20,401 bases of DNA from Prevotella sp. (GTDB taxonomy: Bacteria; Bacteroidota; Bacteroidia; Bacteroidales; Bacteroidaceae), in contig JAFRMM010000117.1 of assembly GCA_017430675.1 (NCBI GenBank), positions 1 through 20,401 on the forward strand, read 5' to 3'. A program made the position numbers and the translations under genes. Position 1 is the stretch's first letter. The number at the start of each line of letters is the position of its first letter. This document shows, piece after piece, positions 1-8,478 of the stretch. Under the pieces are notes generated by a model. That model had not been told where the DNA came from. It ran no database searches and worked only from the letters and a program-made list of their open reading frames with translations.

Positions 1-2943
1 AACGGCATGCGCGTCTTCCTGAAGAGCGATGCTACGGCCCTGGACGAGGTGGTGGTGACCGCCATGGGTATCTCGCGTCAGCAGAAGACGCTGGGTTATT
101 CGGCTCAGACGCTTGATGACGCAGAACTGACCGTCGGTAAACTGACGGATGTGACTGGAGCACTGGCCGGTAAGGTGGCTGGTCTGCAGATCAACTCCAC
201 ATCTGGCGACCCGGGTGCTGCAAGTTCAGTAATCATCCGTGGTATCAGTTCTATCAACGGTAACAACCAGCCACTCTACGTAGTAGATGGTGTGCCCCTC
301 CAGGAGACCAAGCGCCAGGCCATGGGTCATACCCGCGCCATGGGTGGTCTGTCGAGCATCAACCCGAACGACATTGAGAACATGACCGTGCTGAAGGGTG
401 CTGCCGCTACTGCCCTGTATGGTAGCCGCGCTGCCAACGGTGTGATCGTGATCACCACCAAGAGCGGTAAGAGACAGGGCGAGCGCAACTTCCAGATCTC
501 TTACGACGGAAGCGTTCAGTGGCGTAACGTCAGTGTGCTGCCGAAGATGCAGAACAAGTTCGGACAGGGTTGGAACGGTACTCAGACCTTCATCGAGAAC
601 GGTTCCTGGGGTCCTGAGATGGACGGTTCGACACAGGTCTATGGTCCTATCTGGAACCACCAGCAGTTGATCCATGAGTACAGCCCTCTGGAGGATAATA
701 TCAAGGATTTCTTCGACACAGGTGTCAGCACTGCCCACAGCGTATCTCTGAATGGTGTCAGCAACGACAACAAGATGACTTACTACCTGAGTTATTCATA
801 CAACCATGACGATGGTATCATCCCCATGGACAAGGATACTTACTCTCGTAACACCATCGCCTATCGCGGCAGTTATGAGGCTACCGACTGGCTGAAGATT
901 TCTTCAAGCGTGAACTTCGCCAAGGCAGAGACCAACACCGTGGGCTCGTTCCAGGGTACGTCCATGATTGACGGCGTGCTGGAGTTCCCGCGTGACATCA
1001 GCCTCGTCGATCGTCAGGATCTCTCGTCGCCTTTCAATACGCCTGAGGCTTGGTACACACCTTACGGTATCACCAACCCCTACTGGTCAATCGCTAACAA
1101 CTACGACCACAACGACTCTAAGCAGTTCTTCGGCAAGATCCAGGCCGATATCAAGCCTATCAAGCAGTTGACGCTGACCTATCGTTTCGGTTTCGACTAT
1201 ACCGACTATGACTATAAGGTGGGTGAGCCGAAGATCAACCTCGACGATGCCCTCATCAACGAGGACTATGGTTATGCTCCCTCTAACATGAACCAGAGCG
1301 GTTATGTCTATAGCCAGTATCTGCGCAAGTACGAGTTGAACCATGACTTCCTGGCCAGTTTCGCTGACAAGTATCTCGATGGCAAACTCGACGTGAATGT
1401 GAACGTGGGTGTGAACATGAACGAGCGCTACCAGACTTTTATGCAGGGACAGACCGACGAGTTGACCTTTGAGACAGGCTTCTGGGATCTGACCAACGGT
1501 GCCACGAAGACTACTCTGGATGAGAGCCAGGAGAAGCGTCGCCTCGTGGGTCTCTTCGGTGATGTCACCATCGGTTGGGACGATATGATCTACCTTGGCT
1601 TCACAGCCCGTAACGACTGGTCTTCTACCCTGCCGAAGGATGGCAACAGTTTCTTCTATCCCGGTGTGACACTGAGTTGGATCTTCACCAAACTGATTCC
1701 TGAGAACAAGATCCTGAACTTCGGTAAACTGCGTCTGGCCTATGGTAAGACTGGTAACGATGCTTCTCCTTACTACATCTATCCTCGCTTCGAGCAGGGT
1801 ACGGCCCGTGCCTACTATGGACTCGACGTAGCCAAGTTCCCGATGTACGGCACGAACGCCTTCCAGGCTACCACCCGTATCGGTAGTAGTTCGCTGAAGC
1901 CTGAGATGACGACTGAGTTTGAGATCGGTGCCAACCTCTCATTCCTCGACAACCGCATCAATATCGATTTCGCATACTATAACCGTACGACAAACGACCA
2001 GATCTTCTCACTGCCCGTCGATCCCGCTACCGGTTACACCACGATGGTGACCAACTTCGGTAAGGTGCGCAACAAGGGTATTGAGTTGCTCGTGGACTTC
2101 ACTCCGATCCGCACCCGTGACTTCCGTTGGGACATCGGCTTCAACTTCGCCAAGAACAAAAACGAGGTTGTCAGTCTGCCTGAGAGCCTTGAGGGTGGTA
2201 AGGTTAATATCTACAGTTTCTCGGCAGGTAACGACGCTGTCTATATGTATGCTGAGCAGGGCAAGCCCATGGGTGAGTTCTACACCTATCTGCCCCAATA
2301 TACTGCCGATGGCAAACTCATCGTCGATGCTAACGGTCAGCCTCTGCTCTCTGCCGAGGTGGAGGACACTGGCAAGAACGTGAATGCTGACTGGACGGGT
2401 GGTGTCACCACATCCTTCTCTTATAAGGGCGTGACACTGAGTGGTGCCCTCGATATCCGTAAGGGCGGTTACATGTTCTCTCGCTCGAAGAACCTGGCCC
2501 AGTTCGTGGGTAATGCTGAGGTGACGACCTACAACGACCGTCGTCCGTTCGTCATCCCCAACTCTGTTCTTGACAATGGCGATGGTACCTATTCGGAGAA
2601 CACCACGCCCATCTATCTGAACAACTCGAGTTATCAGAACTATTTCAACAACTTCGGTGCTGCCGAGGGTGGCGAGTTCTACCTGCTGGATCGTAGTTAC
2701 GTGAAACTGCGTAACATCACGCTGGCTTACACGCTGCCAAAGTCAATCGTCAGCAAGATCTATCTGAGTGACATCACCGTGTCGCTGTTCTGCAACAACG
2801 TATTTACCTGGACTGCAAAGGGCAACAAGTACATCGATCCTGAGGGAAGCACCGTGGGTAGCGACCTGACTGGTATGTTCGGTGAACTCTATGTGAACCC
2901 CGCCTGCCGTACGTTCGGTTTCAACGTAGGTCTCAAATTCTAA
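1..2943 (+). CDS. SusC/RagA-family TonB-dependent outer-membrane transporter (5' end outside window)
   Basis: This is the barrel of a SusC-type TonB-dependent importer, which takes a ligand captured by its SusD lid across the outer membrane. The reading frame is open to the window edge and 980 residues are visible. The first Met in view (position 7) is internal, because the TonB-box-like motif LDEVVVTA comes only about 16 residues in; the signal peptide and N-terminal carboxypeptidase-regulatory-like domain must lie upstream. The plug domain follows (roughly residues 45-155), with the family segments GALAGKVAGLQI, LYVVDGVP, TVLKGAAATALYGSRAANG and VIVITTKSGK. The rest is a beta-barrel ending in a terminal Phe (VGLKF), usual for outer-membrane proteins. 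It heads a four-gene operon with the SusD gene 20 bases downstream. Codon use is strongly biased (cgt, ggt, aac, ctg), suggesting high expression. Substrate cannot be read from sequence. Confidence 0.95.
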   Translation, partial: NGMRVFLKSDATALDEVVVTAMGISRQQKTLGYSAQTLDDAELTVGKLTDVTGALAGKVAGLQINSTSGDPGAASSVIIRGISSINGNNQPLYVVDGVPLQETKRQAMGHTRAMGGLSSINPNDIENMTVLKGAAATALYGSRAANGVIVITTKSGKRQGERNFQISYDGSVQWRNVSVLPKMQNKFGQGWNGTQTFIENGSWGPEMDGSTQVYGPIWNHQQLIHEYSPLEDNIKDFFDTGVSTAHSVSLNGVSNDNKMTYYLSYSYNHDDGIIPMDKDTYSRNTIAYRGSYEATDWLKISSSVNFAKAETNTVGSFQGTSMIDGVLEFPRDISLVDRQDLSSPFNTPEAWYTPYGITNPYWSIANNYDHNDSKQFFGKIQADIKPIKQLTLTYRFGFDYTDYDYKVGEPKINLDDALINEDYGYAPSNMNQSGYVYSQYLRKYELNHDFLASFADKYLDGKLDVNVNVGVNMNERYQTFMQGQTDELTFETGFWDLTNGATKTTLDESQEKRRLVGLFGDVTIGWDDMIYLGFTARNDWSSTLPKDGNSFFYPGVTLSWIFTKLIPENKILNFGKLRLAYGKTGNDASPYYIYPRFEQGTARAYYGLDVAKFPMYGTNAFQATTRIGSSSLKPEMTTEFEIGANLSFLDNRINIDFAYYNRTTNDQIFSLPVDPATGYTTMVTNFGKVRNKGIELLVDFTPIRTRDFRWDIGFNFAKNKNEVVSLPESLEGGKVNIYSFSAGNDAVYMYAEQGKPMGEFYTYLPQYTADGKLIVDANGQPLLSAEVEDTGKNVNADWTGGVTTSFSYKGVTLSGALDIRKGGYMFSRSKNLAQFVGNAEVTTYNDRRPFVIPNSVLDNGDGTYSENTTPIYLNNSSYQNYFNNFGAAEGGEFYLLDRSYVKLRNITLAYTLPKSIVSKIYLSDITVSLFCNNVFTWTAKGNKYIDPEGSTVGSDLTGMFGELYVNPACRTFGFNVGLKF

Positions 2944-2946
2944 TTT

Positions 2947-2954
2947 AAGGAGGA
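2947..2954 (+). promoter_or_regulatory. Strong Shine-Dalgarno sequence for the SusD gene
   Basis: AAGGAGGA lies 9 bases before the ATG at 2964 and 3 bases after the SusC stop. It is almost fully complementary to the usual 16S rRNA 3' end. Such sequences are uncommon in Bacteroidetes, and the other starts in this window have nothing as strong. It fixes the SusD start and suggests high translation of the lipoprotein lid. Confidence 0.6.
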
Positions 2955-2963
2955 CAGAACATT

Positions 2964-4478
2964 ATGAAGAAATTAGCAATTATATCTGCAATCGTCCTGG
3001 GTCTCGGTGCCGCTTCCTGCGACAGTTACATGGATATCAACCAGGACCCCAACTCTCCTGCTGAGAGCAATATGACCCCCAGCATCATGATGCCTGCTGC
3101 CGAGATGAACCTCTGCGCTACTTATGGCAACCTGATGCGTATCCCTGCTGGTTATTACACCCAGCACTTCGCTCACGCCTTCGGTACGAGCAACTATGTA
3201 GATTATAGCCAGTTCACCATGTCGGCTACTCGTTCTTCTACCGCCTACTCGCAGATGATGCGTGGTGCGCTGAAGAACTTGGAGACGATCCGTACACTGG
3301 CCAGCGAGTCTGAGGAGTGGGGTACTTACCTCGCTGCCACGACCCTGCGTGCCTTCGGATTCCAGGCTCTGGTTGACTGCTACGGAGAGATTCCCTTCAC
3401 AGAGACCTTCGACACAAGCATTCCTTCTCCTAAGTATGACCAGGGTGCTGACATCTACGCAGCCCTGATCGCTGAACTTGACGAGGCTCTCTCAAAGGCT
3501 TCGGCTACTGATGTGGTGGCTACGAACTTCCTGTTCCCCGGACAGCGCGCTGCTGCCTGGATCCAGTTCGCCAATGCCGTGAAACTGAAGATCCTCAGCC
3601 GTGAGAGTGGTGTGGCCAGCGTGGATAGCCAGATCGGTGCCATCATTGCTGAGGGTAACCTGCCTGGTGACGTGGCTTACGCTAACTGCTGGGCCAATGA
3701 GAGCGGTCAGATGAACCCCTACTACTCTGAGGAGTTCGCTACCTCATTCGGTTCTACACAGATCAACGTGGTGGCCAACGTGGCTATCATCGGTACGATG
3801 CTGCAGAAGGACAGTGAGGGATCCATCATCTATGAAGATCCCCGTCTGGCTGCCTTCTTCGAGCCCAATGGTTCTGGCAACTACACTGGTGGTATCTCTG
3901 GTACGAACTTCTCTACCTCTGACTCTTACAAATCAACCTACTGGTGCCGTCCCGTAGCCACTTACGACATGCCCGTATATCTGATCACAGAGTCTGAGAT
4001 TGAGTTCTTCATCTCTGAGTACTATGCTCGTCAGGGTAACCACGATCAGGCTGCTGCTCACTATGCTGCCGCCATCGAGGCTTCCTTCGCTACGGCTGGT
4101 GTTGCCGGTGCTGAGGAGAACATCGCTTTCTTCCCCTACGACTCGAGCAACTATAAGAAGAGTATCGGTATTGCCAAGTGGGTTGCTCTCACAGGCACTA
4201 ACGACTTCGAGTCGTACTGCGAGTTGCGCCGTCTGCGCTATCCTGCCTTCGGCAGTGTGAAGGGTATCGACATGTACAACCTGCAGACCGATGCTTCATA
4301 CAAGCCTGAACTCTATCAGCCGGGTACTCTCTATACGCCGATTCAGGTGGATGGTAACATCGGTGACAACAAGTTGTTGGAGCGCTATCCGTATCCTTCA
4401 TCTTCTTCAGCCAGCAATGCGAATGCGCCTAAGTTCACGAATGCAGATTTCACCAAGCCTGTGTTCTGGGCGAACTAA
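2964..4478 (+). CDS. SusD/RagB-like nutrient-binding outer-membrane lipoprotein
   Basis: This is the surface lipoprotein that forms the lid over the SusC barrel and binds the nutrient. The 504-residue protein starts with a lipoprotein signal (MKK, hydrophobic stretch, LGAASC) with the lipidated Cys at 19, followed by acidic residues (DSYMDIN) in keeping with surface export. The segment CDSYMDINQDPNSP and the helical N-terminal part (GNLMRIPAGYYTQHF) match the SusD-like_2 branch of the family. The alpha-helical TPR-like content continues to about residue 210, and the C-terminus contains the typical ELRRLRYPAFG element. Length is normal for the family. It directly follows the SusC gene, and the pair almost certainly forms one complex. 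The ligand is not predictable from sequence. Confidence 0.93.
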   Translation: MKKLAIISAIVLGLGAASCDSYMDINQDPNSPAESNMTPSIMMPAAEMNLCATYGNLMRIPAGYYTQHFAHAFGTSNYVDYSQFTMSATRSSTAYSQMMRGALKNLETIRTLASESEEWGTYLAATTLRAFGFQALVDCYGEIPFTETFDTSIPSPKYDQGADIYAALIAELDEALSKASATDVVATNFLFPGQRAAAWIQFANAVKLKILSRESGVASVDSQIGAIIAEGNLPGDVAYANCWANESGQMNPYYSEEFATSFGSTQINVVANVAIIGTMLQKDSEGSIIYEDPRLAAFFEPNGSGNYTGGISGTNFSTSDSYKSTYWCRPVATYDMPVYLITESEIEFFISEYYARQGNHDQAAAHYAAAIEASFATAGVAGAEENIAFFPYDSSNYKKSIGIAKWVALTGTNDFESYCELRRLRYPAFGSVKGIDMYNLQTDASYKPELYQPGTLYTPIQVDGNIGDNKLLERYPYPSSSSASNANAPKFTNADFTKPVFWAN

Positions 4479-4514
4479 GCAAGGTTTCCAAATCATTTAA
4501 ATGAAGAGACAAAT

Positions 4515-5210
4515 ATGAAAAAGAACGTTTTATATACAATGCTTTTCGCAATGGTTGCCCTGCTGGTGACCAGTTGCGGCGACAAGACGTCGGAGGGTAA
4601 GAGCCGTTTCACTTACTATCCCACGATTGAACTCGAGGGTGACTCCTATCTCGTATGGGATAAGGGTACACCTTGGGTGGAACCAGGCTACTCATCAGTA
4701 CTGAACGGTGATGATGTGACCTCTGAGGTGACGATCTCTGGTAGTGTGGATACCAGCACGAGCGGTATCTATAATCTGACTTACACCACCAAGAAGAATG
4801 ATGACGGCTTTGATGCCAGCACTTCCCGTACGGTGGTGGTGGTCGATCCTAACAGTGATATTGAGGGTTTCTACTTGACACAGCCTGACAGTTACCGTTC
4901 CTACAATGGCAATGACGTGGCTTATGGCCGTGCTTTCGAAATCCTTGTGATTGATAATGGTGACGGTACACTCGATGTAGATGACCTGTTCGGCGGCTGG
5001 TATTGCCAGCGTGCCGGCTATGGTACCAATTATTGCTGCATCGGAACCATCGCTCTTGACGGCTCGGATGTCTCACTGGTTGGAAGTTACGTTCCCGGAT
5101 GGGGTGACGAACTGGTAGGCCTGACTGGTACTTATGCCGACGGTGTCTTCGAGATTGAGGCTGAATATGTGAGCGGTATGAAATTTTTCCAAACTTGGGT
5201 TAAAGAGTAA
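4515..5210 (+). CDS. Surface lipoprotein with Ig-like domain, BT_2262/DUF5012-like
   Basis: A 231-residue predicted lipoprotein. The signal peptide ends in LLVTSC with Cys21 as the lipidated residue. Residues about 35-112 look like the Ig-like DUF5011 fold: an expected-value pattern of G.PWVEPGY, a DGD-type turn (NGDDVTSEVTISG), TSGIYNLTYT and a closing TRTVVVVDP-like strand. The remaining ~115 residues form a second, beta-rich domain with many Gly, Trp and Tyr and no recognisable catalytic motif. It lies 36 bases after the SusD gene and 6 bases before the next lipoprotein. Proteins of this kind accompany SusCD pairs as extra surface subunits; BT_2262 of B. thetaiotaomicron is the example I recall. 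The assignment rests on domain look and context. Its exact role (ligand capture or complex stability) is unknown. Confidence 0.75.
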   Translation: MKKNVLYTMLFAMVALLVTSCGDKTSEGKSRFTYYPTIELEGDSYLVWDKGTPWVEPGYSSVLNGDDVTSEVTISGSVDTSTSGIYNLTYTTKKNDDGFDASTSRTVVVVDPNSDIEGFYLTQPDSYRSYNGNDVAYGRAFEILVIDNGDGTLDVDDLFGGWYCQRAGYGTNYCCIGTIALDGSDVSLVGSYVPGWGDELVGLTGTYADGVFEIEAEYVSGMKFFQTWVKE

Positions 5211-5216
5211 TAGATT

Positions 5217-5753
5217 ATGAAGAAAGTATTATATTTTGCAGCATTGCTGCTGACAATGACTCTCGCTACTTCCTGTGAGAAGGAAGAGGTAGGTGGAACT
5301 GCTACTGAGAGCATGGCTGGACAGTGGTACGTGACTTGTGACGCTGCTGATGCCAATGGCAACGTGGTTGAGGGCCTTGAGGATCCCTTCGGTCTGGGTC
5401 GCTTCCTGATCGTGACAGCCAACACCTCGTCTAACAATCCCAACGAGATTCTCGTCAATGACCTGGGTAACTTCTGGGAGTTCAATGTAAAGGCCAACTG
5501 TGACCAGAGCACAATGACCTTCTTCACGAACACTTCTGCAGAAAATAACCTGGTTGCTGGTTATGAGGAACTCAATGTGACCATCGCCGGTGGTAAGATC
5601 GTGAAGGACGGTGGCGTGCAGAACAATGGTTCTAAGGCCGACTATATCGAGTTCTACGTGAAGTTCAGCGACGATGACTTTCCCGCTGCATACGGCTACG
5701 ATAGTTACAAGATCAGCGGCGTGCGCTACTCCGGTCTTGCAGAGAACGACTAA
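5217..5753 (+). CDS. Small surface lipoprotein, Lipid_bd (PF12888)-like, BT_2261-type
   Basis: A 178-residue predicted lipoprotein with signal peptide ending LATSC (Cys20), followed at once by EKEE, an acidic stretch like the Bacteroidetes surface-export signal. The mature part opens with the segment AGQWYVT and carries beta-strand-like sequence (GRFLIVTANTSSNN, FWEFNVKANCD, TMTFFTNTSAENN). This matches my recollection of the 'lipid-binding putative hydrolase' family PF12888, usually found as the last gene of SusCD operons. No catalytic triad is evident, so the family's hydrolase label is not supported here. It starts 6 bases after the preceding lipoprotein gene and is followed by the operon terminator. 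It is probably an accessory subunit of the SusCD complex. Confidence 0.7.
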   Translation: MKKVLYFAALLLTMTLATSCEKEEVGGTATESMAGQWYVTCDAADANGNVVEGLEDPFGLGRFLIVTANTSSNNPNEILVNDLGNFWEFNVKANCDQSTMTFFTNTSAENNLVAGYEELNVTIAGGKIVKDGGVQNNGSKADYIEFYVKFSDDDFPAAYGYDSYKISGVRYSGLAEND

Positions 5754-5768
5754 TCACATAGTCCATAC

Positions 5769-5812
5769 AAAAGAAGATCCCCTGCCAGTCTGTGGCAGGG
5801 GATCTTCTTTTT
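5769..5812. terminator. Bidirectional intrinsic terminator between the uptake operon and the M6 peptidase gene
   Basis: A perfect 19-bp inverted repeat (left arm 5769-5787, right arm 5793-5811) with a 5-base loop (GTCTG). The core is GATCCCCTGCCA / TGGCAGGGGATC. The right arm ends in TTCTTTTT and the left arm begins AAAAGAAGA, so transcripts from either strand get a U-rich tail. It sits 15 bases after the lipoprotein stop and 11 bases before the peptidase stop, serving both convergent genes. Confidence 0.93.
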
Positions 5813-5822
5813 ATGCCATTCT

Positions 5823-7172
5823 TTAACGTATATGTTTCCTGACGGTTCCGTTGGACTGACGCATGATATAGATGCCGTGCTGACTAGGTGCTTCCTGGAG
5901 CATGTGTCCCTGCAGGTCGTACCAGGCCTCAGGCTTGCTGTTCGTATTCTCTGAACTTATGATGGCAGTAGGAACTTTCTCCGGTTCTACGATAGAGATG
6001 CCCAGATGGTCATGATCCTCGTTCGGAAGATCCCTGTTCCATTTCCCCTGATCGTAGTCGATATACCAACACAACTGCTTCTCGGTAATTGCCTCACCCG
6101 TTGCATTTTCCGTAAAACAGGGGAGAAACTTGTCCCACGACGCCTTCTGGCGCTTCTCAATCATCCAGTAATTGGTGGATCCTACAAATGGTCTGATGAT
6201 ATAAGCGTCTGGAGAGAGATGGAGGGGCTCCAGTTCGCCTACTTCGTTAAGACCATTGATAGGTTTCGGCTCCAGCCAGCCGCAGAAATAGCGCTCGAAG
6301 GCCGAATAGCCAGGAGGGTACCAACTGTCGCCATTATAGTTGCCGGCATCCATCACGTCATAATAACCTACGATTGATTCACCTGTGGCAGCATCATAGA
6401 CATCAGGCAGACCAAGACAGTGGCTGAACTCATGACAGATAGTACCGATACCCATCGTCCTGTCGGCATAGTCAATCTCATTACCACAGGCATAGGTATT
6501 GATGGTCAAACCCTGCAAAGTTGTCTTCTCACCAGTCCAACCGTCAAGTTCTGACTCATGGGGCCAGATGGTATCCGGATCATCGTAACTGGCCTCGCCA
6601 TGACCAGCATAGAGCACATACACCTGATCGACCTCGCCATCCTCGTCCCAGTCGTAATCCTTGAAGTCCACGTCGTTGTTTGCAGCATTCACGGCCTCGA
6701 CGATCAGTTCGAAGGGTGCCTGGTCAAACAACATATCACCCCAATCCTTGTTGCGCCCATAGTAGGCATACTTGTTCTTAGCGGTATATGGGCCACACAC
6801 GTCAAAGTCGATGGCGAACTTACCATAACTCTGGCTAACGAAATAGTCGCGGATACTGCCGTTCACGATGATACCATTCACAGTCTTAAGACTTTCCTTG
6901 TTGGCAATGTCGTTCCAGAAGTCATGCACATTGATATCCTTGCCGCGTCTGTCTTTGTTCACGAACTTCGTGTCCTGGAACTCCATCAGGATGATCAGAC
7001 CCCTCTTCGAGCCCTCGTAAATCTTCGGGTTACCTACTGCGGCACGTGTAGTGGCACGGGCTTGCTTCTCTGGATACGGAATAAAGCGGTGGACGCACTT
7101 GGTGCGCTGCGCCTGAGCAGTTGCTATCATGAGCAACAGCATGATTGATAAGATCGTTTTTCTCATTGACAT
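5823..7172 (-). CDS. Secreted M6-family zinc metallopeptidase
   Basis: A secreted endopeptidase of the M6 (immune inhibitor A-like) family, 449 residues. The signal peptide is N-terminal, with likely cleavage after ATAQA; the second Met (position 7166, residue 3) is an equally good start. The zinc site is plain: HEFSHCLGLPD at 247-257 supplies the two zinc His, catalytic Glu248, and the downstream Asp of HExxHxxGxxD. A Met-turn-like DVMDAG follows at about 272. The family segment DWDEDGEVDQVYVLYAGHGE lies at about 174-193. The last ~35 residues (YDLQG, GIYI, then a basic end) resemble the short C-terminal tail on many Prevotella secreted proteins, possibly a type IX secretion signal. Monocistronic, with its own promoter, and convergent with the SusCD operon. 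Substrate is unknown; feeding peptides to the neighbouring importer is only a guess. Confidence 0.92.
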   Translation of the reverse strand: MSMRKTILSIMLLLMIATAQAQRTKCVHRFIPYPEKQARATTRAAVGNPKIYEGSKRGLIILMEFQDTKFVNKDRRGKDINVHDFWNDIANKESLKTVNGIIVNGSIRDYFVSQSYGKFAIDFDVCGPYTAKNKYAYYGRNKDWGDMLFDQAPFELIVEAVNAANNDVDFKDYDWDEDGEVDQVYVLYAGHGEASYDDPDTIWPHESELDGWTGEKTTLQGLTINTYACGNEIDYADRTMGIGTICHEFSHCLGLPDVYDAATGESIVGYYDVMDAGNYNGDSWYPPGYSAFERYFCGWLEPKPINGLNEVGELEPLHLSPDAYIIRPFVGSTNYWMIEKRQKASWDKFLPCFTENATGEAITEKQLCWYIDYDQGKWNRDLPNEDHDHLGISIVEPEKVPTAIISSENTNSKPEAWYDLQGHMLQEAPSQHGIYIMRQSNGTVRKHIR

Positions 7173-7192
7173 TCGATATTATAAATAATGTG

Positions 7193-7224
7193 CAAAGGTA
7201 ACTATTTTTTATCTATTATGCAAA
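7193..7224 (-). promoter_or_regulatory. Bacteroidetes-type promoter for the M6 peptidase gene
   Basis: On the minus strand TACCTTTG (7200-7193) is a full match to the -7 consensus TAnnTTTG. A TTTG element (7224-7221) lies 20 bases upstream as the -33 box. The predicted start is around 7188, giving a leader of about 16-22 bases before the ATG. Confidence 0.75.
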
Positions 7225-7349
7225 TTTTCATCTTGGATTTTATGGAAATTATTAGCAGGTTTGTTTATTGTTTCCTATACGCTGTTTCGCAGAATGTAAG
7301 CGGAAGTCATTGATTTATGTCATTAATGCAAAAATAATTCCGTTTTTGC

Positions 7350-7379
7350 TTGCATTCTGATAATTTATATGTACCTTTG
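7350..7379 (+). promoter_or_regulatory. Bacteroidetes-type promoter for asnA
   Basis: TTG at 7350-7352 and TACCTTTG at 7372-7379 are spaced by 19 bases, fitting the -33/-7 consensus. Transcription would start near 7384, about 22 bases before the asnA ATG at 7406. The 233-base gap between the divergent peptidase and asnA genes holds these two promoters and otherwise nothing I recognise. Confidence 0.75.
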
Positions 7380-7405
7380 CACGCGAATTCAACGTAAACA
7401 ACAAT

Positions 7406-8443
7406 ATGGGACAAGTTATTCAACCTGTGATGTATGAGCCACTGCTCGACATGAAGCAGACGGAGCAGGGAATCAAACTGATCAAGGATTTCTTCCAGCA
7501 GAACCTCTCCACGGAGTTGAGGTTGCGTCGCGTGACGGCTCCCCTCTTCGTGCTGAAGGGTTTGGGCATCAACGACGACCTGAATGGTGTTGAGCGCGCC
7601 GTCACGTTCCCCATTAAGGACTTGGGTGATGCAAAGGCTGAGGTGGTACACTCGCTGGCCAAGTGGAAGCGCCTGTCGTTGGCGGAGTATCAGATAGAAC
7701 CAGGCTACGGCATCTACACCGACATGAATGCCATCCGTGCTGATGAGGAACTCGATAACCTCCACTCGCTGTATGTCGATCAGTGGGACTGGGAGGCCGT
7801 TATCCGTAGGGAAGACCGTACGCTGTCTTTCCTGAAGAGTGTCGTGGAGCGTATCTATGCCGCTATCCGCCGGACAGAGTACCTGACTTGTGAGACCTAC
7901 CCGCAGATCAAGCCTTTCCTGCCAGAGAAGATTCACTTCATCCATGCCGAGGAACTGCTGAAGATGTACCCCGACAAGTCGCCTAAGGAGCGTGAAGACG
8001 CTATCTGTGAGGCTTACGGTGCGGTGTTTATCATTGGTATCGGTGGTAAACTCTCCAATGGTGAGAAGCACGACGGTCGTGCACCCGACTATGACGACTG
8101 GTCAACAGTCGCCGAGAATGGTAAGCAGGGCCTCAATGGCGATATCCTGATCTGGTATCCCGTATTGGGCCGTTCGTTTGAACTCTCTTCTATGGGTATC
8201 CGCGTTGATAAGGAGAGTCTGTTGCGCCAGTTGAAGATAGAGGGACAGGAAGACCGAGAGCAACTTTTCTTCCACCAGCAACTGCTCAACGACAGACTGC
8301 CGTTGAGTATAGGCGGAGGCATTGGGCAAAGCCGTCTCTGCATGGTACTTCTGCACAAAGGCCATATTGGTGAGATCCAGGCTTCGATCTGGCCCGACGA
8401 TATGCGTAAGGAGTGCAAGAAGTATGGTATGAACCTCATATAA
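7406..8443 (+). CDS. asnA: Aspartate--ammonia ligase (ammonia-dependent asparagine synthetase)
   Basis: Makes asparagine from aspartate, ammonia and ATP in the cytoplasm, via an aspartyl-AMP intermediate. The 345-residue protein is near the usual AsnA length of about 330-340. It has the fold and motifs of class II aminoacyl-tRNA synthetase relatives: HSLAKWKR at 82-89, DQWDWE at 125-130, GRAPDYDDW at 224-232, ELSSMGIRV at 259-267, and the motif-3-like GGGIGQSR at 303-310 whose Arg contacts ATP. The C-terminus has the family segment HIGEIQASIWP. This is unlike AsnB, which uses glutamine and an N-terminal amidotransferase domain that is absent here. The ATG at 7406 follows its promoter by a normal leader, and the gene is flanked downstream by a hairpin, so it is probably monocistronic. 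No oddities seen. Confidence 0.96.
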   Translation: MGQVIQPVMYEPLLDMKQTEQGIKLIKDFFQQNLSTELRLRRVTAPLFVLKGLGINDDLNGVERAVTFPIKDLGDAKAEVVHSLAKWKRLSLAEYQIEPGYGIYTDMNAIRADEELDNLHSLYVDQWDWEAVIRREDRTLSFLKSVVERIYAAIRRTEYLTCETYPQIKPFLPEKIHFIHAEELLKMYPDKSPKEREDAICEAYGAVFIIGIGGKLSNGEKHDGRAPDYDDWSTVAENGKQGLNGDILIWYPVLGRSFELSSMGIRVDKESLLRQLKIEGQEDREQLFFHQQLLNDRLPLSIGGGIGQSRLCMVLLHKGHIGEIQASIWPDDMRKECKKYGMNLI

Positions 8444-8449
8444 TCTTCC

Positions 8450-8475
8450 TGATAGGAATTGACCTATCATATTTT
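8450..8475 (+). terminator. Weak hairpin just after asnA
   Basis: TGATAGG (8450-8456) can pair with CCTATCA (8463-8469) around a 6-base loop, followed by TATTTT. It starts 7 bases after the asnA stop. The stem is short and AT-rich, so on its own it is a marginal terminator; the larger structure just downstream is the stronger candidate. Confidence 0.35.
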
Positions 8476-8478
8476 AAC

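Noticed and set aside
7173..7405. Possible small RNA or riboswitch in the peptidase/asnA divergent gap.
   Set aside because: Apart from two clear promoters I found no stable hairpin, conserved riboswitch core or T-tail, and the leaders are only about 16-22 bases long.
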